Source: Dyella jiangningensis (GTDB lineage: Bacteria > Pseudomonadota > Gammaproteobacteria > Xanthomonadales > Rhodanobacteraceae). From it: DNA of 64,000 nt. The notes under the pieces are model-generated. The model was not told where the DNA came from and ran no database searches. It saw only the letters and a program-made list of their open reading frames with translations. This document shows, in pieces, positions 8,177 to 15,450 of this stretch. The stretch's first letter is position 1; every line of letters starts with the position of its first letter. The DNA is taken from positions 1,674,001 to 1,738,000 of the forward strand of contig CP007444.1 in the NCBI GenBank assembly GCA_000632805.1, given 5' to 3'. The position numbers and the translations under genes were made by a program.

Positions 8177-9220
8177 TCACCGGCGCATTGCGCCGGGCAT
8201 GGCTGTATGTGGCGTTGTCCCGTTCATGTCGATGCAAGCATCGGAGATGCGCGAGAACAGCTGTCGATAAGCGGCCTGCGCTTCACCGTTGGCGCGGAAG
8301 CTGTCGGGCCGGGTAGCCGATGCCTGGATTTCGTTCCAGTCGGCTTCGGAGAGATAGCGCTGCGCCGCCGGCAGCACCACGCCTTCGACGCGGCCCATGT
8401 GTTCCCACATGAAATGCGCATAGGTCCCGACGGCGTCGCGAAGCTGCTCCAGGGTGGCGTGGCCCAGGGCATAATGTTCGACTTCGTCACCCAGGCTTTC
8501 AGCCATCGCCCGTTCGCGCTCGTGCTGGCGCTCGAGTTCGTCGAGTTCGGCATGGACGACGGCGGTGCGCCCGCGCAACACGAAAAACAGGTAGTCGTGC
8601 TCGCTCGGGCGATGGAGGGCGAGTGGGTACTTGATGATGTACTGGGCCATGGATCGCATCAGTTCGACGACGACCGCCCGGTCCTGCGAAGCGGCCTGGT
8701 TCAGCAGGTACAGCCATGCATGCAGTACGGCAGCGAGCGCACGATGCTCGCCAAGGATCAGTTCAATCATGGGATGTGCGTGGCCCATGTCCTGGGCGGA
8801 CGACACGAGTACGGGCGTTTCGCCCGATGTCAGCACCTGCATGGTCTGCGAACCAAGCGCGTCGCCGCGGGCCGCCTTGCGACCATGCGGTGCCATGAAG
8901 ATGAGATCGCAGCCGCCCTTGCGTGCGGTATCGAGAATGATCTCGTGCGGCGTCTGGCCTTCGAGAACCACGGAGTCGCACGGGACGCCGAGCGCGCGGG
9001 CGGCGGCCTCTGCCTTGGTCATGAGCGCATGGGCGCGTTCGCGATGTGTGCCGGCATATCCGTTCGGCATGGCGTCGGCCTTTGCCGGCGAGGCATCGGC
9101 GTCGTGCACATGCAGGAAACTGACTCGCGCCCCGAGCGTGCGCGCCAGATTCACGGCCTTGTTGACCGTTTCGATCGCGCGATCGCTTTCATCGAGGGGG
9201 ACGAGCAGATGACGGTACAT
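8177..9220 (-). CDS. Universal stress protein fused to hemerythrin domain
   Basis: The 347-residue protein joins a UspA domain (residues 1 to about 145; MYRHLLVPLDESDRA opening and an ATP-loop-like GRKAARGDALGS near 120) to a hemerythrin HHE domain (about 155-310) with His residues in GEHRALAAVLHAW, HRPSEHDYLF, ERQHERE and YAHFMWEHM. Hemerythrins bind O2 or NO at a di-iron centre; the Usp part probably binds ATP. The ATG at 9220 has GGAG 6 nt upstream; a much longer upstream reading of the frame lacks gene character. It is the first gene of the leftward operon, placing a putative O2/iron sensor or store ahead of an Fe/O2-dependent dioxygenase. Confidence 0.85.
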   Translation of the reverse strand: MYRHLLVPLDESDRAIETVNKAVNLARTLGARVSFLHVHDADASPAKADAMPNGYAGTHRERAHALMTKAEAAARALGVPCDSVVLEGQTPHEIILDTARKGGCDLIFMAPHGRKAARGDALGSQTMQVLTSGETPVLVSSAQDMGHAHPMIELILGEHRALAAVLHAWLYLLNQAASQDRAVVVELMRSMAQYIIKYPLALHRPSEHDYLFFVLRGRTAVVHAELDELERQHERERAMAESLGDEVEHYALGHATLEQLRDAVGTYAHFMWEHMGRVEGVVLPAAQRYLSEADWNEIQASATRPDSFRANGEAQAAYRQLFSRISDACIDMNGTTPHTAMPGAMRR

Positions 9221-9685
9221 GCAGACTCCAGACAGGTATGCAACCCGTGACACCGGGCGGCAAACCCATCGCACCTCGCGATGGCCGCCAGGAACATGTG
9301 TCCATGCGTGGGTGGTGATGAGATCACCGTCCCTTCGTTCCCGGCGCTGACCCGGCCGCTTGGGCAGGCGTTCGCACGCGAAGGAATACTGCGGACTCCA
9401 CCCCTGCCGGACAGGCTTTGCGAGCCCTCCAGCCGCAGCCGCCAAGCGACTGGAACGCCAGACCTGTTTTGTCACGAGACCAAGGCTACGTACCGGTGGC
9501 CGCATAAGCCCCCCCCGGCAAGGAGGGGGAGCGTCGTGAAGGGCAAGTGACGAGTGGTCACGTCGTCGACGGCGTGCCTACAATGATCGAGGCGCACCTC
9601 GTCGATGGGCTACGTGACGTGCCTGGCCCATGGCGTGTCGTTGTTGCTACGGGGAACACCGAGCCCATCTCACTGGACGCGTTTG
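9221..9685. other. Divergent regulatory region, USP-hemerythrin operon / MalT-type regulator
   Basis: The 465 bp between two divergent starts has no gene I can support and should contain promoters for both directions and any binding site of the MalT-type activator. A C8 tract at 9509-9516 is followed by GGCAAGGA and five G, forming a possible C/G hairpin. I could not identify a promoter with confidence. Confidence 0.45.
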
Positions 9686-12373
9686 ATGGCCATCACGCCC
9701 GGCGGGGCCGCTCCCGCCATCGCCGAACTCGTTCTGAAAACCACGCCGCCGCGTGCGCCGCGCTATCTGCTTGCGCGACCACGACTGAGCCTGGACGACG
9801 AACAGTTCCGTGATCGCCCGTTCATCCTGGTGCGCGCGCCGGCGGGATTCGGCAAGACATCGCTGCTGGCGCAATGGCGGCACGAATACCTGGCCCGTGG
9901 CTGGGCGGTGGCCTGGATCTCGGCCGACGGCAGTCCCGATCCGCAGCGCATGCTCCACAGCCTCGTGCTGGCGGTGCGCATGGGTTGCGGGCGTCCCTCG
10001 TTCGGCGCCACCTTGCTGGAAAGCGCATCCGCGGCCTTCGGCGAATACGAAGGCATTACGGCGTGGCTCAGCGAGGTCGCGCAGTCATCGCTGTCGATGG
10101 TGTTGATGATCGACGAAGCCGAGCGCTTGCATGCAAGCAGCCAGGCGGCGCTCAATTATCTTCTGCACAACGCGCCGCCCAACCTGCGTGTTGTAGCAGC
10201 GGGGCGGGGCGAGCTGGACGAGACCGCGGCGGATCTGCGCGCGTATGGCCTGTGCACGTCGGTGGGCGTGGAAACCCTGCGTTTTACGCTGGAAGAGACC
10301 ATCGCCCTGGTGCGCAACCGCATCGGCAGCAAGGCCGACGCGGATACCTGTGCACGCCTTCATGAGATGACCGAAGGCTGGCCGCTGGGCTTGCAGCTGG
10401 TACTTGCGGCGATGGAGCGGGGCAGCGACCTGCGCAGCGTCGTGGGTACGCACTCGCCCGATTCGCGCAACCAGCTGGTGGAAGCGTTGACCGCGAAACT
10501 GGCGCCGGACGATGTCGCCTTCCTCACGCGCGTGGCGGTGGTGGATCAGCTGCACCCCGATCTTTGCGTCGCACTGACGGGTGACGAGGAGGCGCCGCAA
10601 CGCCTGGCACGCCTCTCGCGTGAAACGCCGATCTTCGTGGTCGGCGAGGATTCGGAGTGGTATCGCCTGCATATGCTGGCGCTGGATGCGCTGCGGCTGC
10701 ATCTTGCCGAATTGCCCGCGCCGGAGCGCGCGGAACTACACGGCCGCGCGCAGGATTGGCTGGCCGCGCACGGCATGCTCACGCAGGCGGCGCGGCATGC
10801 GCGCGAGGCGGGCAGGGAAGGCGTGGCCGTCGACCTGGCGCAAAAGGGCCTGTACGAAGCGGTGATCCAGGGACACATGGGCACCATGCGCGAATGGCTC
10901 GACGTGCTGCCCGAGTCCGTGCTCGACCAGCACCCACAGCTGCGCCTGGCGGCTGCGTGGTCGCTGGCGGTGAGCGAGCGGCATGAAGAAGCCGAGCGCA
11001 TGGTCGGCCTCATTCTTTCGCGACCGGACGTCGATCTCGCGCTGCGCTACGAATGCGTGCTGATCGCCAGCGGCGCGGCCTACTACGCGGACGACCCGGA
11101 CCGCTGCGTTGGCATGCTGGCGCCGTGGAAGGATGCCGAACCTGGCAGCCAGCCGCGGTTCCAGCGCATGCACGTCAATCGGCTGGCGATGATGGCGCTG
11201 CTGCAGGGCGACCCGGCGGAGGCGCGGCGCCTGTGCGCTGTCGGCAGCATCGATGTCACGCGCGAACCCGATTACGCAGGCCGCTGGCGCGAGTTCATCA
11301 TGGGCCTGAGCTTTGCCTGGGAAGGGCAGATCCTGCTGGCTGAGGAGGGGCTGCGCGCGGCGCTCACCTCCATCGACGCGAAATTCGGCCGTCGCCATCC
11401 ACTTTCCTGCATGTTCGCCGCCTTGCTCGCTTCCATTGCTTACGAGCGTGATCGACTGGACGAGGCGGTGGCGCTGCTCGCCAATCGCCTGGACGTGCTG
11501 GAACGCGTCGGCGCGCCGGAGGCCATCCTCGTCGGCTATCGCACGGTGACCCGTGTTGCGGCGGCGCAAGGCGAGGAACATCGAGCCTTGGATATGCTCG
11601 AATCCTCGTTTGCCATTGGTGTCGCGCGTCGCCTGCCGCGGCTGTGCATCGCCAGCCTGGGCGAGCAGATACGCATGCATGCGAGCCGCTTCCGCCGCGA
11701 GACCTGCAACGCGCTGATTGGCAGGATCGATGAACTGGTTGCCAGCGAAAGCCCTCGCCGCGGGCCGCTGTGGCGACGCAATGTCGAGCTGATCAGCGCG
11801 ATGGCACACGCGTATGCCTCGATGGCCTCGCAGGATTGGCCCGGCGTGCTCGAATCCGTATCGCGAGCCGTGCCTCTGGCCGAACAGGCGAAGCTGGGGC
11901 GCTTCCGCATCGAATGCATGGCGCTGCGCGCCTTTGCCATGGACCGCAACGGCGAAGATGGACGGGAACTCATGGTGGAGGCGATGAGCCTGGCCAAGAC
12001 ATTTGGCTTCATGCGCATCTTCACGGACATGCACCCGGTGCTCACCGACTGGGCATACCGCGTGATGGAAGAGGCGAGCGGCGAATCGTCGGCGGGCACC
12101 GCGTCGCCTTCGCGCGTGATACCGCCTCCTGTCGAATTGCGGCAGGGCGGTCCGCGCGTCATGCCGAGCATGGTGCTGACGCCGAAGGAACGCGAGGTGC
12201 TGGAGTTTCTCGCGCGCAATCTGTCGAACAAGGAGATCGCCCAGGCGATGGCGGTGGGCGAGGCCACGGTGAAGTGGCATCTCAAGAATCTGTTCGGCAA
12301 GCTCGGCGTGGGCACGCGCCGCCATGTCGTGCATCGGGCGCAGTTGCTCGGTCTCATCCAGGGCTTGGAATAG
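9686..12373 (+). CDS. MalT-type LuxR family ATP-dependent transcriptional activator
   Basis: The 895-residue protein has MalT/LAL architecture: an N-terminal STAND ATPase with Walker A (APAGFGKTS, residues 51-59) and Walker B (MVLMIDEAERL, about 140), a winged-helix linker, a long TPR-like helical sensor region (about 390-800), and a C-terminal LuxR HTH (LTPKEREVLEFLARNLSNKE onward). Such proteins bind an inducer plus ATP, oligomerise and activate sigma-70 promoters. I start at the ATG at 9686 (MAITPGG); an in-frame extension to 9605 looks non-coding. It is divergent from the catabolic operon and just upstream of DUF1329, so it is the likely activator of both; the inducer is unknown. Confidence 0.9.
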   Translation: MAITPGGAAPAIAELVLKTTPPRAPRYLLARPRLSLDDEQFRDRPFILVRAPAGFGKTSLLAQWRHEYLARGWAVAWISADGSPDPQRMLHSLVLAVRMGCGRPSFGATLLESASAAFGEYEGITAWLSEVAQSSLSMVLMIDEAERLHASSQAALNYLLHNAPPNLRVVAAGRGELDETAADLRAYGLCTSVGVETLRFTLEETIALVRNRIGSKADADTCARLHEMTEGWPLGLQLVLAAMERGSDLRSVVGTHSPDSRNQLVEALTAKLAPDDVAFLTRVAVVDQLHPDLCVALTGDEEAPQRLARLSRETPIFVVGEDSEWYRLHMLALDALRLHLAELPAPERAELHGRAQDWLAAHGMLTQAARHAREAGREGVAVDLAQKGLYEAVIQGHMGTMREWLDVLPESVLDQHPQLRLAAAWSLAVSERHEEAERMVGLILSRPDVDLALRYECVLIASGAAYYADDPDRCVGMLAPWKDAEPGSQPRFQRMHVNRLAMMALLQGDPAEARRLCAVGSIDVTREPDYAGRWREFIMGLSFAWEGQILLAEEGLRAALTSIDAKFGRRHPLSCMFAALLASIAYERDRLDEAVALLANRLDVLERVGAPEAILVGYRTVTRVAAAQGEEHRALDMLESSFAIGVARRLPRLCIASLGEQIRMHASRFRRETCNALIGRIDELVASESPRRGPLWRRNVELISAMAHAYASMASQDWPGVLESVSRAVPLAEQAKLGRFRIECMALRAFAMDRNGEDGRELMVEAMSLAKTFGFMRIFTDMHPVLTDWAYRVMEEASGESSAGTASPSRVIPPPVELRQGGPRVMPSMVLTPKEREVLEFLARNLSNKEIAQAMAVGEATVKWHLKNLFGKLGVGTRRHVVHRAQLLGLIQGLE

Positions 12374-12721
12374 CTGCCGCAGCGCAGCAACGCGCTGTCG
12401 AACACGACGATCGTGAAGGCTCGGCACCGAGCCACGCCCCATGCCTCTTGGCTACCCCTCCCCCGGCGTTTTGGGGGGGGTGTGGTTTTCGCCGCTCCCA
12501 ACAATGGGTATCGACCGCTTCCGCGTGCCCCTTGCCATGAGGCAAGGCACGGAGACCGGCAACAAGAGCGAAGGCAGCGTACTGGATGCGAGGTGCGAAT
12601 CACGCATCCGTGTCCCGGCGAAACGAGCTGGCTGCGGCGAGACGAAGCCTGCGCTCACGTCATGGGGTGGCGATGAAAGCCACCCCGGAAGATCGAATCA
12701 CACATCGTGAGGAGCATGCGC
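12374..12721. other. Intergenic region between MalT-type regulator and DUF1329 gene
   Basis: These 348 bp hold no supportable gene. At 12455-12480 a C-rich arm (CCCCTCCCCC) faces GGGGGGGG across an 8-nt GGCGTTTT loop, forming a terminator-like hairpin about 80 bp after the regulator; only a short T4 follows at about 12486. The rest should contain the promoter for DUF1329 and the downstream transport genes. Confidence 0.45.
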
Positions 12722-14071
12722 ATGCAATTCCGCAAAGCCCTGATAGCCGGGGCCGTAGCCGTCCTGATCTCTGGCGTCGGCCACGCCGGCGTTTCGTCGG
12801 ACGAGGCGAAGAAGCTCGGCACCACGCTTACCGGCGTCGGGGCAGACATGGCCGGCAGCGCCGACGGTGCCATTCCCGCCTACAGCGGCGGGCTTACCAG
12901 CGTGCCGGCGGGCTTCAAGGCAGGCAGCGGCATTCGTCCGAATCCGTTCGCTGGCGAAAAGCCGGTGCTCACGATCGATGCCAAGAACATGGACAAGTAC
13001 GCGGACCATCTGACCGAGGGCACCAAGGCGCTGCTGAAGAAGTACCCGGGCTACCACGTCGACGTCTACCCGACGCATCGCTCGGCGGCGTTCCCGAAGT
13101 TCGTCGTCGACAACACGGCCAAGTGTGCCGTCGAAGCGAAAACCGATGCGGGTGGCCGCTCCATGAGCGGTTGCCACGCGGGCTTCCCGTTTCCGATGCC
13201 GCAGACCGGCTTCGAGGCGATGTGGAATCACCTCGTCCGCTTCAATGGCGTGGCGTACAACACCAAGTACCGCAACTACAACGTGGATGCCTCGGGCCAC
13301 GCGACGCTTTCCACCGAAGGCGATGCTGTGGAGGAATACCCTTATTGGGATACCAGCAAGCCGGGCGCGGATGTGTTCTGGCAGCAGCGCCTGACCTACA
13401 CCGGTCCGGCCCGTCGCGCGGGCGAAGCGATGCAGATCGTCGATCCGCTCAACTACAGCGACAAAGGCCGCAGGGCATGGCAATACCTGCCGGGCCAGCG
13501 ACGCGTGAAGGTTGCGCCCGATCTCGCCTTTGATACGCCCAACCCGGGCTCGGGCGGCTCGGCCACGTTTGACGACGTGTTCCTCTTCAACGGCTCGATG
13601 GATCGTTACGACTTCAAGCTCGTGGGCAAGAAGGAAATCTACGTTCCGTACAACGACTACAAGATGGCCTACGAAACCAAGGCCGACGACCTGCTGAAGC
13701 CGGGCTTCCTCAACCCCGACGACGTGCGCTGGGAAATGCATCGCGTGTGGGTGGTCGAAGCCACGCTGGCCGCGGGCAAGCGCCACATCTACAGCAAGCG
13801 CACGTTCTATCTCGATGAGGACAGCTGGGCGGCGGTGGCCTCCGAAGCGTATGACGCACGCGGCCAGCTGTTCCGTGCGGGCTATGCGTATATCACGCCT
13901 GCCTACGACATGCCGGCGCCGGTGGCCGACCTGCATGGCATCTACGACCTGATCGCCGGCTCGTATTCGCTGACGGGCTTCTCGGGTGAAACGGGCGGCG
14001 TGCGTTACGTGAAGCCGCTGTCGGAACGCGACTGGGCACCGGAATCGTTGGCCGGCTCGGGCGTTCGTTGA
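12722..14071 (+). CDS. DUF1329 family periplasmic protein
   Basis: The 449-residue protein carries a Sec signal peptide (MQFRKALIAGAVAVLISGVG, cleavage near GHAG) and the DUF1329 (PF07044) body: the GAEMAG-like VGADMAGSADGAIPAY motif early, GRRAWQYLPGQRRVK in the middle and conserved SKRTFYLDEDSW. The family has a lipoprotein-localisation-factor-like fold and is believed to be a periplasmic partner of DUF1302 barrels in handling hydrophobic molecules. The ATG at 12722 has GAGGAG 7 nt upstream; ATG 12716 and GTG 12707 are too close to or inside that site. It is followed after 290 bp by YCF48 and MMPL genes on the same strand. Confidence 0.85.
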   Translation: MQFRKALIAGAVAVLISGVGHAGVSSDEAKKLGTTLTGVGADMAGSADGAIPAYSGGLTSVPAGFKAGSGIRPNPFAGEKPVLTIDAKNMDKYADHLTEGTKALLKKYPGYHVDVYPTHRSAAFPKFVVDNTAKCAVEAKTDAGGRSMSGCHAGFPFPMPQTGFEAMWNHLVRFNGVAYNTKYRNYNVDASGHATLSTEGDAVEEYPYWDTSKPGADVFWQQRLTYTGPARRAGEAMQIVDPLNYSDKGRRAWQYLPGQRRVKVAPDLAFDTPNPGSGGSATFDDVFLFNGSMDRYDFKLVGKKEIYVPYNDYKMAYETKADDLLKPGFLNPDDVRWEMHRVWVVEATLAAGKRHIYSKRTFYLDEDSWAAVASEAYDARGQLFRAGYAYITPAYDMPAPVADLHGIYDLIAGSYSLTGFSGETGGVRYVKPLSERDWAPESLAGSGVR

Positions 14072-14096
14072 TGCCCCACGGGCATGGGTAAGACCT

Positions 14097-14124
14097 GTCG
14101 CGAAGCGGCCCGCCGCTTCGCGAC
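14097..14124. repeat. Perfect 12-bp palindrome after DUF1329
   Basis: GTCGCGAAGCGG (14097-14108) pairs perfectly with CCGCTTCGCGAC (14113-14124) across a four-base CCCG loop, beginning about 25 bp after the DUF1329 stop. There is no T-run, so it is either a Rho-linked/attenuating hairpin that lowers expression of the YCF48-MMPL genes or an extragenic palindrome. Confidence 0.6.
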
Positions 14125-14361
14125 GCACTCGCATGGCAATGGCGGTGGTGAGGCGAATGCCACATGCCACGGTGGCGCGAAGCGCCTCTCGGGGGAGGGC
14201 GCGCGCTTGCCGTCACCCGCATGGGTAGCGCCCCACCGCCATCTGCCAGGCACCTTGTTGTTGGCTCTTCCTTCGTCCCCTGCATGGTTCGTTGACGCCC
14301 GGTACACCGCGCGGAACCAACGGGATGCGATGGAAGCAGCCTTGGCTCGTTGGGGCATCTG

Positions 14362-15429
14362 ATGTTCACGCCATCCCTATGTCGCGCGCTGGTCGCGCTT
14401 GCACTCGCACTGCCCGCGGTATCGGTGGCGGGCATTGCCGATGTGCTGGATACGCCGGCCGATGCCAGTGCGCTCGCCTCCAAGGCGCTACTCAATGGCC
14501 TGGCGATGGCCGGCAAGCGCATGGTGGCCGTGGGCCAGCGTGGTCACATCGTCTTCTCCGACGATGCGGGCGCAAGCTGGCGGCAGTCCTCGGTGCCTGT
14601 TTCCTCCGATCTGGTCGCCGTCAGTTTTCCCACGCCGCAGCAGGGCTGGGCGGTCGGGCACGACGGCGTGGTGCTGCATACCACCGATGGCGGCGCGACC
14701 TGGTCCATGCAACTGGACGGACGCCACGCGGGCGCGCTGATGCTTGAGCAGCTACGCGTACGCGCGGGGAGGGGCGAGCTCGGCAGCCCGGATGATGCGG
14801 GCAAGCTGGTCGACGAAGCAGGCCGCATCGCGGCGCAAGGTGCGGAGAATCCGTTCCTCGACGTGTGGTTTGCCGATGCGCGGCACGGCTACATCGTGGG
14901 TGCGTTCAATCTCATCTTCGAAACCACCAATGGCGGCCAGAGTTGGACCTCGTGGTTCGATCGTACCGAGAACCCGCAGCGCTTTCACCTGTATGGAGTG
15001 CGCGGCATCGGCACGGACGTCTATATCACCGGCGAGCAGGGCCTCGTACTGAAGCTTGATCGCAACGCCGGTCGCTTTCGCGTGGTGGATACGCCCTACA
15101 AGGGCACCTATTTCGGCGTAACGGGCGACAGCGACGCCGTGGTCGTCTATGGCCTGCGCGGCAATGCCTATCGCAGCACCGATGGCGGCGCGCATTGGTC
15201 GCAGGTCGACACCGGCGTGCAGGAAGGCGTCACTGGCGGCACGACTTTCGGCGCGCACGGCGTTGCACTGGTAAGCCAGGCCGGCACCGTGCTGATCAGT
15301 CGTGACGACGGCGAACACTTCATTACCCATCGCCCGGCCAAGCCGGCACCGGCTTCGGCCGTCGCCGTGTCCGGCGACGTGATCGTGACGGCGGGCGCGT
15401 TTGGCGTGAACGCCAAGCCGCTGCGCTGA
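14362..15429 (+). CDS. YCF48-like beta-propeller protein, exported
   Basis: The 355-residue protein starts with a signal peptide (MFTPSLCRALVALALALPAV, cleavage near SVAG) and then shows repeated BNR/YCF48 units: DDAGASW, TTDGGATW, TTNGGQSW, STDGGAHW and SRDDGEHF, each at the end of a propeller blade. Related proteins (photosystem II assembly factor Ycf48/HCF136) are scaffolds. In DUF1302/DUF1329/MMPL clusters a YCF48 protein usually precedes the MMPL transporter, as here with 21 bp between genes, suggesting it docks on the periplasmic face of the transporter (inference). I prefer the ATG at 14362 with GGGG upstream over the TTG at 14350. Confidence 0.85.
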   Translation: MFTPSLCRALVALALALPAVSVAGIADVLDTPADASALASKALLNGLAMAGKRMVAVGQRGHIVFSDDAGASWRQSSVPVSSDLVAVSFPTPQQGWAVGHDGVVLHTTDGGATWSMQLDGRHAGALMLEQLRVRAGRGELGSPDDAGKLVDEAGRIAAQGAENPFLDVWFADARHGYIVGAFNLIFETTNGGQSWTSWFDRTENPQRFHLYGVRGIGTDVYITGEQGLVLKLDRNAGRFRVVDTPYKGTYFGVTGDSDAVVVYGLRGNAYRSTDGGAHWSQVDTGVQEGVTGGTTFGAHGVALVSQAGTVLISRDDGEHFITHRPAKPAPASAVAVSGDVIVTAGAFGVNAKPLR

Positions 15430-15450
15430 GCCGGTGCGAGGAGACAACGC

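Noticed and set aside
7226..9250. 674-residue open frame on the plus strand
   Set aside because: It runs antisense to the quinone oxidoreductase and USP-hemerythrin genes, is His/Ala/Arg-rich and resembles no protein; it is a by-product of high GC at the third codon position.
10736..12442. 568-residue open frame on the minus strand
   Set aside because: Antisense to the MalT-type regulator, with Arg/His-rich composition and no ribosome site.
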